Source: Staphylococcus shinii
GTDB taxonomy: Bacteria; Bacillota; Bacilli; Staphylococcales; Staphylococcaceae
Assembly: GCF_017583065.1 (NCBI RefSeq)
Contig: NZ_JAGEVL010000001.1
Coordinates: forward strand, 62,001-126,000
Reading direction: 5' to 3'
Length of the DNA: 64,000 nucleotides
Position 1 is the stretch's first letter. Every line of letters begins with the position of its first letter. This document shows positions 1 to 7,810 of this stretch, piece by piece. The notes beneath the pieces are model-generated. The model did no database searches and was not told where the DNA came from. It saw nothing but the letters and a program-made list of their open reading frames with translations. The position numbers and the translations under genes are program-made.

Positions 1-423
1 CTAGCTTAAAAGGTGAGAAAGTGTTAAACTTTCTTGCCATTTTTTATATACAAAAATGTATGGGGCGTCTACAGTGATAAATGTCCCGTTATTAAAATAA
101 ATTATTGTGGATGAACCTTTTGATTTTAAACCGTTAATAGTACACCCATTAATGTAATATTGTATAGGAGACCGTTGAGGCTTTACAGGGAATATTGTTG
201 TTTGATGATTGATATAAATCGGCACTAATTTCCTTATTTTTAATATACGTTTAGACTGTTTAAGCTGAACTGTATGAGAGCGTTGGTGTTTCTCTAAAAT
301 ATAGTTAATGGCTTGATTAATTGTAGAAGGGTATACAAATTGATGTGTAGTGAATTGGCAAATTGTAAGTGTTTCTGGCCCTATTGCAGTTTTAAAATAT
401 AATATTTTAGTTAGATTGGACAT
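1..423 (-). CDS. comK2: ComK-like competence transcription factor (short form)
   Basis: Complete 140-aa protein, TAG stop at the window edge, start ATG preceded by GAGGTG. The C-terminal 80 residues follow the ComK pattern: a 'PIYINHQTTIFP' block, an arginine-containing turn, 'NGCTINGL', then 'IIYFNNGTFITVDAP' and 'FVYKKW', comparable to the PIMVDPSNQIFLFP and VTFSNGK blocks of Bacillus ComK. ComK activates late competence genes for DNA uptake. At 140 aa it is shorter than the roughly 190 aa usual for ComK and seems reduced at both ends. It starts 12 nt after the sigS stop, so the two are probably co-transcribed. The family call is good; DNA binding is unproven. Confidence 0.75.
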   Translation of the reverse strand: MSNLTKILYFKTAIGPETLTICQFTTHQFVYPSTINQAINYILEKHQRSHTVQLKQSKRILKIRKLVPIYINHQTTIFPVKPQRSPIQYYINGCTINGLKSKGSSTIIYFNNGTFITVDAPYIFVYKKWQESLTLSHLLS

Positions 424-435
424 AAATATTTCACC

Positions 436-903
436 TCATTTATTAAAATAATAGTTGTTATACTTAATTTTGACTCTATTTTGATAATTTTTTAATGTGG
501 AAATTGAACAATTTAATTTTTCAGCTAACTCTTTTTGCTTATAACCTGCTAATTTTAACTGAAGCCAAAGTTGCTCTTTTTCTGATAATTGAGAAATGAA
601 ATTTTCATACAAGATTTGAGCATCATCAAAGGAGTAATTAATATTAGAAAGGTTATCTAATTCAGCTACGTCGAATGTTTCTATTGAACGATGTGAACGA
701 AAAAGGTCAATTAAAAAGTAATTGAGACGGGCATATAAAAATGAATTCAAAGATGATTTTTGAGGATTATAAACTTTTGATAATTCCCACATTTTTATCG
801 TGAGTAATTGCACATATTCATCATTATTGTACTTAATATTATATTTCTTTAGTAGAAAATAGATAATGTGCTTGGAATTTTTATATAATTCATTAAACTC
901 CAT
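436..903 (-). CDS. sigS: ECF-like RNA polymerase sigma factor SigS
   Basis: 155-aa sigma-70-like factor. An N-terminal region-2 part (about residues 15-75, including 'LYARLNYFLIDLFR') is followed by a variable linker and a region-4 helix-turn-helix at the C-terminus ('LKLAGYKQKELAEKLNCSIS'). SigS of S. aureus is a stress- and virulence-linked alternative sigma factor. The ATG at 903 was chosen because GGAG lies 7 nt upstream; that GGAG sits inside a 13-bp tandem copy of the start region. A second ATG at 916 is out of frame and stops after seven codons, and a TTG at 933 would add ten unlikely residues. It precedes the ComK-like gene by 12 nt. Confidence 0.85.
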   Translation of the reverse strand: MEFNELYKNSKHIIYFLLKKYNIKYNNDEYVQLLTIKMWELSKVYNPQKSSLNSFLYARLNYFLIDLFRSHRSIETFDVAELDNLSNINYSFDDAQILYENFISQLSEKEQLWLQLKLAGYKQKELAEKLNCSISTLKNYQNRVKIKYNNYYFNK

Positions 904-931
904 CGTTAAACTCCATCGTTGTATATACAAC
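890..931 (-). repeat. 13-bp tandem duplication and palindrome at the sigS start
   Basis: Reading the minus strand, ATGGAGTTTAACG is followed at once by ATGGAGTTTAATG. The second copy holds the sigS start codon (903) and the first copy supplies its Shine-Dalgarno-like GGAG. The first copy's own ATG (916) opens a seven-codon reading frame ending in TAA inside the sigS coding sequence. Directly upstream, 918-931 is the perfect 14-bp palindrome GTTGTATATACAAC. The arrangement is seen directly; any regulatory role is inference. Confidence 0.8.
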
Positions 932-1120
932 AAAAATTTCCGGATAGATTTAGTTTATTGTTAAAAATAGTAAATTTCATTTGCTAAATAGTTATATAAG
1001 GTGTTAAATAGAAAGCATAAGGTAGATAAATTTAAGTTTTATAACATCAACGCGTATTCAACTTAAAGATATAGCAATTAGAGATAAATATTATCTTCGG
1101 ACAATTATCAGGAGGTTTTT

Positions 1121-1345
1121 ATGGATTACGCACATTTAAATTTAGAACATTTTTTTGCGAAACATAATGATTTAGATATAATTAAAGATAAATCAGACTT
1201 TGTTATGATTAATAATATGACAAATGAAATGATGTATCGAGATGGTGAAATAGAAGGTGCGATAGATTTAAATCGATATTATTACAAAAATAGATCTCAA
1301 GCTGCAAGTTTTATCATAATGGAATATCGTAAAAGTCAAGAGTAA
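1121..1345 (+). CDS. Hypothetical 74-aa acidic protein
   Basis: Small orphan protein with a strong ribosome site (AGGAGG, 6 nt spacing) and its own intrinsic terminator, so it is very likely expressed. It is acidic, has no signal peptide or membrane segment, and carries a Met/Asn-rich centre ('MINNMTNEMMYRDGEIEG') and a Tyr-rich stretch ('NRYYYKN'). I do not recognise the family. It stands alone between the divergent sigS-comK pair and sagB. Confidence 0.7.
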   Translation: MDYAHLNLEHFFAKHNDLDIIKDKSDFVMINNMTNEMMYRDGEIEGAIDLNRYYYKNRSQAASFIIMEYRKSQE

Positions 1346-1372
1346 TGAAATTAAGATTTCATTACTTTTTTT
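1341..1372 (+). terminator. Intrinsic terminator after the 74-aa gene
   Basis: Perfect 11-bp stem (agtaatgaaat / atttcattact) with a TAAG loop and a T-run. It overlaps the stop codon of the 74-aa gene. Confidence 0.85.
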
Positions 1373-1509
1373 ATGAATATATGACAACAATCAGATTAAA
1401 TTGTACGATTAAGTAATTAGTGTTAAACTTTATTATCAGATAGTCTCAATAGCAGTATTACATAGATTAAAGAGGCTCCATTCCTAATTATTACCTAAGA
1501 GGTGTGAAC

Positions 1510-2364
1510 ATGACGAAGCATAAAAAAGGCTCAATATTATCAATTATTGGTTTATTGATAATCTTAGGGGTAGCTGTAGTCGTTGTCTTTTCAATGATAT
1601 CAGATCAAATCTTTTTTAAAGATGTGGACGAACAAGAGAAAGTTGAAAATCTAAAGGTTACTTTAGATAAAGCATCTAAAAAGCAAATTGATAACTACAC
1701 AAGCCAACAAGTTTCAAGTAAAGATAATAAAAGTTGGAGAGATGCATCATCTACTGAGATAAAAGCCGCAATGAATAGTAGTAAGTTTATAGAGAGTGAT
1801 ACTCAAAAATATCAATTTTTAGAGTTGGATAAATACCAAGGAATCGATGAAAATAGAATTAAACGTATGTTAATTGATAATCCAATATTATTAAAACATT
1901 CAGATGACTTTATACAAGCAGCGAAAAATAAACATGTAAATGAAGTTTATTTGATTTCTCATGCGTTACTGGAAACAGGATCAGCTAAGAGTGAACTTGC
2001 AAGTGGTGTAGAAATTGATGGCCAAAAATATTATAACTTTTTTGGGGTCGGAGCATTAGATGAAGATCCAATCAAAACTGGATCAGAATATGCTAAAAAA
2101 CATGGTTGGGATACACCAGAAAAAGCTATAAGTGGTGGGGCAAACTTTATTCATGATCACTTTTTATCAAATAAAGATCAGAACACACTTTATAGCATGA
2201 GATGGAATCCTAAAAACCCTGGTGAACATCAATACGCTACCGACATTAAATGGGCTGAAAGTAATGCAAGCTTAATGGCCGATTTCTATAATGATATGAA
2301 AACAGAAGGTAAGTATTACAAGTACTTTGTTTACAAAGATGACGAAAAACATAGAACACAATAA
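1510..2364 (+). CDS. sagB: Membrane-anchored N-acetylglucosaminidase SagB
   Basis: 284-aa cell-wall hydrolase. A short basic N-terminus is followed by one membrane segment (about residues 10-29), a coiled linker, and a C-terminal glucosaminidase domain (GH73-like). The catalytic-site signature 'HALLETGSAKSEL' places the likely catalytic Glu at residue 155, with 'YYNFFGVGA' downstream. SagB cleaves nascent glycan strands at the membrane and sets their length in S. aureus. The ATG at 1510 was chosen over GTG 1504 because GAGGTG lies correctly spaced ahead of it; the resulting length matches what I recall for SagB. It is a single-gene unit. Confidence 0.85.
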   Translation: MTKHKKGSILSIIGLLIILGVAVVVVFSMISDQIFFKDVDEQEKVENLKVTLDKASKKQIDNYTSQQVSSKDNKSWRDASSTEIKAAMNSSKFIESDTQKYQFLELDKYQGIDENRIKRMLIDNPILLKHSDDFIQAAKNKHVNEVYLISHALLETGSAKSELASGVEIDGQKYYNFFGVGALDEDPIKTGSEYAKKHGWDTPEKAISGGANFIHDHFLSNKDQNTLYSMRWNPKNPGEHQYATDIKWAESNASLMADFYNDMKTEGKYYKYFVYKDDEKHRTQ

Positions 2365-2579
2365 ATAACCACGTGCTAAGCGTATGGTTTTATCCTGTCA
2401 ATGAAGTATTAACTTTGTTGGCAGTTTTTTATTTTTACACCAGCTTTCATAGTTTATTTATTTGTAAAATTATAACTATGTATCTTTGAACATAATATAG
2501 TATAGAATTGTATGGATAATAGGCATGGGTTGATAATTTAGAAAATCTGACTTTCAATTTCAGTTTAAATAACTATAAT

Positions 2580-2613
2580 AAAAAGCCAAGCGTCAACTGA
2601 CGTTTGGCTTTTT
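2580..2613. terminator. Bidirectional terminator between sagB and the opuCC-like gene
   Basis: AAAAAGCCAAGCGTCA pairs with TGACGTTTGGCTTTTT (16 bp, one G-T), with A-run and T-run flanks, so it can end transcription from both convergent genes. A weaker hairpin nearer sagB (about 2395-2430, ctgtcaa...ttggcag then T-run) may serve sagB alone. The remaining sequence to 2770 holds no convincing gene. Confidence 0.8.
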
Positions 2614-2770
2614 AACGTTTTATAATAGCTGTAATTAGGAATATTCTAATTTATTTGACTTTGTTTTTTTGACTAATAAGTATAAATAACATAAGCGTTG
2701 AGATAAATACTTTTAAAATAAATTTGATAATATCACTTCCTAGTTAAGATAATTAGTTTTCTATTTTCAT

Positions 2771-3697
2771 CTACTTGTCATCAAAATAATTATGTTTTTT
2801 TAAGAATGCTTCTGCTACCACAGCTGGTTCTTTTCCTTTGCCATCAGCTTCATAATTTAATTTTTGCATTTGTTCAGTGCTAATTTTACCATCAAGTTTC
2901 GATATTGATTTTTTAATTTCTGGATGTTGTTTGAGTAACTTATTTGGAGCAACCGCACTGGCATCATAAGGTGGGAAGAAATTCTTGTCATCTTTTAATA
3001 CAACTAAATCATATGCTGCTATTCTCCCATCTGTAGTATAGCCTAGTGCTACATCTAATTTATTGTTTTTTAATGCGTCATAGACAAGACCAATTTGCAT
3101 TGGTTTGAGAGAATTAAAGCCGAATCCATAGTGTTCTTGGAATGGTGCGTATCCATCTCCACCACGTTTAATCCAAGTTGTATCAGTCCCAACATTGACT
3201 TTGTCTTTTACTTTTTTTAAATCTGAGACAGTGTGTAAATCATATTTTTCTGCGGTTTCTTTTGTAACCATAAATGCAAAAGTGTTTTCAAAACCATAGG
3301 AGTTAAAAAACGTTTGATTAAACTTTTGGTTAAATAAATTTTTAGTAATTTTCATCGCTTTGTCTGTATCGGTAATAGGTTGTTGTTCGAGCACACCAAC
3401 TAAATCTGTACCTGTGTAACGAGTGCTTGATATATCTGCATCGTTATTCATTAATGCGTTATGCTGTATCGTTGCAGACCCTAAATTGTTGATAATAGCA
3501 CCAGATATTTCACCTTTTGTATCATGCTCGATAAGTTCTTTTAACATATAAGCCATAATTTGTGATTCGCTAGTAGCTAACGCTGAAATTTTAACTGTGT
3601 TTTTTGATTGCCCGCCACCTAAGCCTGGTAAATCACAGCTAGATAGTATAAGCGTACTTGCTATAATAAAAAATAAAAAGCTTCTTAAATACGTCAT
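2771..3697 (-). CDS. Orphan OpuC-type glycine betaine/choline-binding lipoprotein
   Basis: 308-aa osmoprotectant substrate-binding protein resembling OpuCC. It has a lipoprotein signal peptide with lipobox LSSC (Cys21), a short Gly-rich spacer, then a type-II periplasmic-binding fold ('KISALATSESQIMAYMLKEL', 'NNLGSATIQHNALMNNDADI', 'LGYTTDGRI'). The family delivers quaternary-ammonium compatible solutes to an ABC permease. Here no ATPase (OpuCA) or permease (OpuCB/CD) gene is adjacent or anywhere in the window, unlike the usual opuCABCD operon. It may feed a transporter encoded elsewhere. Domain call is solid, ligand unknown. Confidence 0.85.
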   Translation of the reverse strand: MTYLRSFLFFIIASTLILSSCDLPGLGGGQSKNTVKISALATSESQIMAYMLKELIEHDTKGEISGAIINNLGSATIQHNALMNNDADISSTRYTGTDLVGVLEQQPITDTDKAMKITKNLFNQKFNQTFFNSYGFENTFAFMVTKETAEKYDLHTVSDLKKVKDKVNVGTDTTWIKRGGDGYAPFQEHYGFGFNSLKPMQIGLVYDALKNNKLDVALGYTTDGRIAAYDLVVLKDDKNFFPPYDASAVAPNKLLKQHPEIKKSISKLDGKISTEQMQKLNYEADGKGKEPAVVAEAFLKKHNYFDDK

Positions 3698-3869
3698 TAT
3701 TGAACTCCTTAAATATATTAAAAAAACTATTATTTCAATGTATTTAGATTAACACACTTAGCAAAACATTATAACACTACTTGATAAAATAGTAGTAGAC
3801 CATTAATGTGTAATATACACACAAGGACTGGTATAATAGGGAGAAATAATCTTAGTAAGGAAGTGTACT

Positions 3870-5333
3870 ATGAGAATTGCCATCATTGGAATGGGCACTG
3901 CAGGTGTCACGCTTTTAAAAGAATTAGTGAAAAGTGATTCCTTTTCTAAAATGAGTATTGATGTATATGATAACCCTATAAATATGGGACAAGGCGTTCC
4001 GTTTCAAAATGACAGTGCAGAATTATTAATAAATTTACCGGCAGCTCAAATGTCTTTAAATTTAGACAATCATAGAGAGTTTTATGAGTGGTATGAAACG
4101 CAATATACGTTTAAATTTTCAAATCCAGAATATTTACCAAGATTTATATTTGGACATTATATGAAAGATTATTTAAAAAAATATAATCATAATTATGACA
4201 ATATACATACATTCAAAGAAGAAGTTTCTGAAGTGTTTATTGAGTCAGAAATTGGCCAAACAGATGTGACATATTGTGTTTGTACTTCCAAAGAAATAGA
4301 AAATTGTAGAAAGTATGATGTTGTGTTTTTGACTATTGGTACTTTGTCGTATCATGATCCATATGGTCTAAAAGGAATACGTGGTTATATTAAAACACCA
4401 TATCCAACCTATAATACGTTAGATGATGTACAAGATTCCGATGAAATCGCTATTATTGGTACAGGATTAGCAAGTTTAGACGTGATTCGCTATGTAACGG
4501 CGCATCATCCTAAATTACCCATTACTGTTGCTAGCCGAAAAGGACGTTTGCCAAGCGTAAGGGGTGAGATGCCCGATATCGATTTTAAGTATGTAACTCC
4601 TGAAAAGTTTAACGAAATAAAGCGTAAGCATTTTGGTAACGTACCTTTAGATGAAGCGATAAAGTTATTTTTGAAAGATTGTGCATTGCATAATATTGAT
4701 GTCGAAACATTAGTTCATCGTAGTCAAGATGATCCAATTAAAGATTTAACTTATGATTTAGAGCATGCTGATGCTTTAGGGAAATTACAAAGTATACTAG
4801 AATTAACGAAAGAAAATTTAAATTGGATTTGGAATAGTTTAAGTAGGGAAGATCAAAAACGATTTTTAACTGATTATCAACCTATATTAAAAGAGAATTC
4901 AAATCCAATGCCTCCACAAACAGCGCGGTTGTTGATAGATCATATTAATCACGGCACAATCAAAATCAATAATGGTCTAGAGGATGTTCAATACAGAGAT
5001 AATAAGTTCAATTTTAATTATAAAGATAAGTTAATAGAACAGTTCGATATTGTAATTAATGCGACAGGCTCGAAGACACAACTAGCAGATTTAGATGAAG
5101 ATGATCAGCTCGTGTTAAATTTGGAAAATAGACAGGTTGTACAACCACATCCGCTTGGTGGTATTCAAATTGTGGCTGAAACAAATCAAATCATAAGCCC
5201 TCGATATGGCACATTGAAACATATGTATGCGCTCGGTCAATTAACTAATGGAATTAATCAATCACGTAATGGCGTTATGATGATTGTAAAACAAGCTGTT
5301 AACGTGGTTGACCATTTATTAAGTACAAAATAA
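3870..5333 (+). CDS. FAD/NAD(P)-binding protein (NAD_binding_9-like)
   Basis: 487-aa putative flavoprotein. The N-terminal Rossmann motif GMGTAG (residues 7-12) binds a dinucleotide, a second 'IIGTGLASLD' motif follows near residue 194, and 'NATGSKTQ' is the typical C-terminal ATG motif of FAD-dependent oxidoreductases. The best family fit is the uncharacterised FAD-NAD(P)-binding group; no substrate can be assigned. AAGGAAG precedes the ATG. It stands alone, divergent from the OpuCC-like gene, and is followed by a palindromic intergenic element. Confidence 0.75.
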   Translation: MRIAIIGMGTAGVTLLKELVKSDSFSKMSIDVYDNPINMGQGVPFQNDSAELLINLPAAQMSLNLDNHREFYEWYETQYTFKFSNPEYLPRFIFGHYMKDYLKKYNHNYDNIHTFKEEVSEVFIESEIGQTDVTYCVCTSKEIENCRKYDVVFLTIGTLSYHDPYGLKGIRGYIKTPYPTYNTLDDVQDSDEIAIIGTGLASLDVIRYVTAHHPKLPITVASRKGRLPSVRGEMPDIDFKYVTPEKFNEIKRKHFGNVPLDEAIKLFLKDCALHNIDVETLVHRSQDDPIKDLTYDLEHADALGKLQSILELTKENLNWIWNSLSREDQKRFLTDYQPILKENSNPMPPQTARLLIDHINHGTIKINNGLEDVQYRDNKFNFNYKDKLIEQFDIVINATGSKTQLADLDEDDQLVLNLENRQVVQPHPLGGIQIVAETNQIISPRYGTLKHMYALGQLTNGINQSRNGVMMIVKQAVNVVDHLLSTK

Positions 5334-5481
5334 AAATGTTTTTTTATTTAGATATAAATTACACCATAACAAATTAATTAAAAGTTGTAAGTTAACCGAG
5401 TTATAATTTTCCATTATTTTTTATTCGATTTTGAATTAGATTTCATATAATGATTCTTCAAATGTAAAATTATATATGAAT

Positions 5482-5580
5482 GCGACGTATTTTGGCGAGA
5501 CTCTTGAGGAAATAGCACAAGGTGAAGACTACAGGCTGTAGTTGTCTCCTAAGAAAGCGAGCCGAAAATACAAAGTATTG
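5482..5580. repeat. Imperfect long palindrome, staphylococcal intergenic repeat type
   Basis: The ends ACGTATTTTGGC (5485-5496) and GCCGAAAATACAAAGT (5561-5576) are inverted copies, enclosing a GC-richer stretch with an internal 'ctacaggctgtag' palindrome. This resembles dispersed intergenic palindromes I know from staphylococcal genomes. There is no coding potential. Confidence 0.55.
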
Positions 5581-5593
5581 TATAAAAAAGAAG

Positions 5594-5630
5594 CACTCAG
5601 ATGAATTGAATTAAATCATCTGAGTGTTTT
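5594..5630 (+). terminator. Terminator downstream of the flavoprotein gene
   Basis: Perfect 11-bp stem (cactcagatga / tcatctgagtg) with an 11-nt loop, then TTTT. It lies 260 nt after the stop codon at 5333, beyond the palindromic repeat. Confidence 0.6.
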
Positions 5631-5821
5631 GGGTATTCCCGTCTTAATCTCTTGGTTTTAACTAATTTGTTTGTACTTTAAATTGTAATAATTTAAAGAA
5701 TATCAAAAAAATAAAGCCGACTTAGATAATAAGAATTGTCATTTTGTCAAAAGTGTAGTACCATTATTTTGTAACTTATTCAAAGTTACCTGACTCAATC
5801 ATCGAATACAATTTCATAAAT

Positions 5822-5951
5822 ATTCTTTCGGGGCAGGGTGAAATTCCCAACCGGCAGTAAATTAAGCCTGCGACCTGCATTTGTTGAAGCAAATGTGGCT
5901 GATCTAGTGAAATTCTAGAGCCGACAGTAAAGTCTGGATGGGAGAAAGAAT
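5822..5951 (+). ncRNA. FMN riboswitch (RFN element) of the rib operon
   Basis: Conserved RFN blocks occur in order: 'ttcggggcagggtgaaattc', 'ccaaccggcagta', 'gcctgcgacctg', 'tggctgatctagtgaaattc', 'tagagccgacagt' and 'gtctggatgggagaaagaa'. The P1 helix is formed by ATTCTTTC (5822-5829) and GAGAAAGAAT (5942-5951). It binds FMN and represses riboflavin synthesis. A TACAAT -10-like box lies just upstream at 5807-5812, and the inverted repeat GTAACTT...AAGTTAC at 5771-5789. Confidence 0.95.
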
Positions 5952-6066
5952 GAAGTATAACTTGGAAATAGCACTTTTTAAGTGTTTATTTAGCATACAC
6001 TTTTATTTTAATATGTATAAGTGTGTATTTTATTATTGCTAAAAATGTTATATCAATATATATCCC

Positions 6067-6098
6067 ACACCTGAAATGTTAATTTCAGGTGTTTTTTT
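6067..6098 (+). terminator. Riboswitch-controlled terminator ahead of ribD
   Basis: Perfect 11-bp stem (acacctgaaat / atttcaggtgt) with a GTTA loop followed by seven T residues. It lies about 115 nt after the FMN aptamer and 20 nt before the ribD start, so it is probably the expression platform that stops transcription when FMN is bound. Confidence 0.85.
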
Positions 6099-6117
6099 AT
6101 TATTTAGAGGTGATAAA

Positions 6118-7161
6118 ATGAGTCATTATTTGAATTATGCTATTCAATTAGCAAAAATGGTAGAAGGACAAACGGGTTTAAACCCACCAGTTGGTGCTGT
6201 AGTAGTAAATGAAGGTCGCATTGTTGGTATGGGAGCCCATTTACAAAAAGGTGGTAAGCATGCTGAAGTACAAGCTTTAGATATGGCACGAGACAATGCT
6301 CGAGGTGGCACTATATATATTTCACTAGAGCCATGTACGCATTATGGTTCAACGCCACCATGTGTCAACAAAATCATTGAAGCGGGCATTAAAAAGGTTG
6401 TTTATGCAGTTAAAGACACAACATTACCCTCTGAAGGTGACGACATATTAGAACAGGCAGGTATCGAAGTGATATTTCGTCCTCAGTCAGAGGCAGAATC
6501 ACTATACACGGATTTCTTTATTGCTAAGAATGAATCTATTCCAGAAATTACAGTGAAAGTTTCATGTAGTCTTGATGGTAAACAAGCCACTGATAAAGGA
6601 GAAAGTAAATGGATTACTAATAAAGCAGTAAAAAATGATGTGTTTCATCTACGACATAAGCATGATGCTGTATTGACAGGTAGAGGTACAATCCAAGCAG
6701 ATAACCCACAATATACTACACGTATTGAAGAAGGTAAGCATCCTATAAAAGTAATCTTATCTAAAACTGGTGAAATTGATTTTGATTTAGATATTTTTCA
6801 ATTAAGGAATGAACCAATATGGATTTATACTCAAAATAAAAATTTAAAAACGAATATTGAACATGTAGAAATCATAGAATTAACGAATTGTTCAATTGAA
6901 AATATATTAAAAGATTTATATCAAAGAGGAATTGGAAGTGTGCTAGTAGAGGCGGGACCCACAGTGACTTCTGAATTTCTACAATCCAAATTTACAAACG
7001 AACTAATCTTATATTACGCCCCGAAAATTATAGGTGGTTCTGGTAATTATCAATTTTTCCAAAGTGAAAATATTTTTAATCTATCAGAAGTACCACAGTT
7101 TGAAATTGTAAATTCACAAATGCTTGAGCAAAATATCAAACTAGAGTTACGAAAGAAGTGA
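6118..7161 (+). CDS. ribD: Bifunctional pyrimidine deaminase/reductase RibD
   Basis: 347 aa. The N-terminal deaminase domain has zinc ligands in HAE (His48) and PCTHYGSTPPC (Cys73, Cys82). The C-terminal reductase domain starts near residue 145 ('EITVKVSCSLDGKQA') and contains 'VEAGPTVTSEFL'. It deaminates and then reduces the ribosyl-pyrimidine intermediate in steps two and three of riboflavin synthesis. The ATG at 6118 has AGAGGTG ahead of it; an upstream in-frame ATG at 6076 lies inside the terminator hairpin and was rejected. First gene of the FMN-controlled rib operon. Confidence 0.96.
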   Translation: MSHYLNYAIQLAKMVEGQTGLNPPVGAVVVNEGRIVGMGAHLQKGGKHAEVQALDMARDNARGGTIYISLEPCTHYGSTPPCVNKIIEAGIKKVVYAVKDTTLPSEGDDILEQAGIEVIFRPQSEAESLYTDFFIAKNESIPEITVKVSCSLDGKQATDKGESKWITNKAVKNDVFHLRHKHDAVLTGRGTIQADNPQYTTRIEEGKHPIKVILSKTGEIDFDLDIFQLRNEPIWIYTQNKNLKTNIEHVEIIELTNCSIENILKDLYQRGIGSVLVEAGPTVTSEFLQSKFTNELILYYAPKIIGGSGNYQFFQSENIFNLSEVPQFEIVNSQMLEQNIKLELRKK

Positions 7162-7167
7162 TTATTC

Positions 7168-7800
7168 ATGTTTACAGGAATTGTTGAAGAGATTGGGACC
7201 ATAAAGAAAGTATCCACGCAACAGTCTGTAGTTAACTTAAAGATTGAGTGCCAAACGATTTTATCAGATATGCATATTGGAGATTCAATCAGTGTTAACG
7301 GTGCATGTTTAACAGTGGTGGAATTTGACCATCAAAGCTTTTTAGTCCAAGTGATTAAAGGTACTGAGAATAAAACATATTTAAATCAATTAACTCAATC
7401 TGCTGAAGTTAATTTAGAAAGAGCAATGAGCGGACAAGGACGTTTTGGCGGTCACTTTGTTTTAGGTCATGTAGATGAAGTTGCTAGAATCACTCGTATA
7501 CAAGCATCAGACAACTCTAAAATTGTAACAATCAAACCATCATCAGCACTAATTAAACAAATGGTTAGCCAAGGATCAATAACTGTAGATGGTGTGAGTT
7601 TAACTATCTTCCAACTAAAAGAAACTGAGTTTGATATTCATCTTATACCAGAAACAAGAAAATCAACAATTTTAAATCAAAAACGTGTTGGTGATCCAGT
7701 CCATATAGAAGCTGATATGTTATTCAAATATGTTGAACGAATTATCAATACTAATGAATCAGAATTGAGCCCAGAAAAACTTAGAGCATTTGGATTTTAG
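7168..7800 (+). CDS. ribE: Riboflavin synthase alpha subunit
   Basis: 210 aa, opening with the family's 'MFTGIVEEIG'. It contains two tandem lumazine-binding domains of about 95 residues: 'SVNGACLTVV' in the first and 'TVDGVSLTIF' in the second. It dismutates two dimethyl-ribityllumazines into riboflavin and the pyrimidinedione precursor. It follows ribD by 6 nt and its end lies 10 nt before the ribBA start. Confidence 0.96.
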   Translation: MFTGIVEEIGTIKKVSTQQSVVNLKIECQTILSDMHIGDSISVNGACLTVVEFDHQSFLVQVIKGTENKTYLNQLTQSAEVNLERAMSGQGRFGGHFVLGHVDEVARITRIQASDNSKIVTIKPSSALIKQMVSQGSITVDGVSLTIFQLKETEFDIHLIPETRKSTILNQKRVGDPVHIEADMLFKYVERIINTNESELSPEKLRAFGF

Positions 7801-7810
7801 GAGGGGTAAT

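Noticed and set aside
2660..2750. Small membrane peptide gene after the OpuCC-like gene (minus strand)
   Set aside because: The frame has an AGGAAG site but only ATT or ATC as possible starts; not enough to call a gene.
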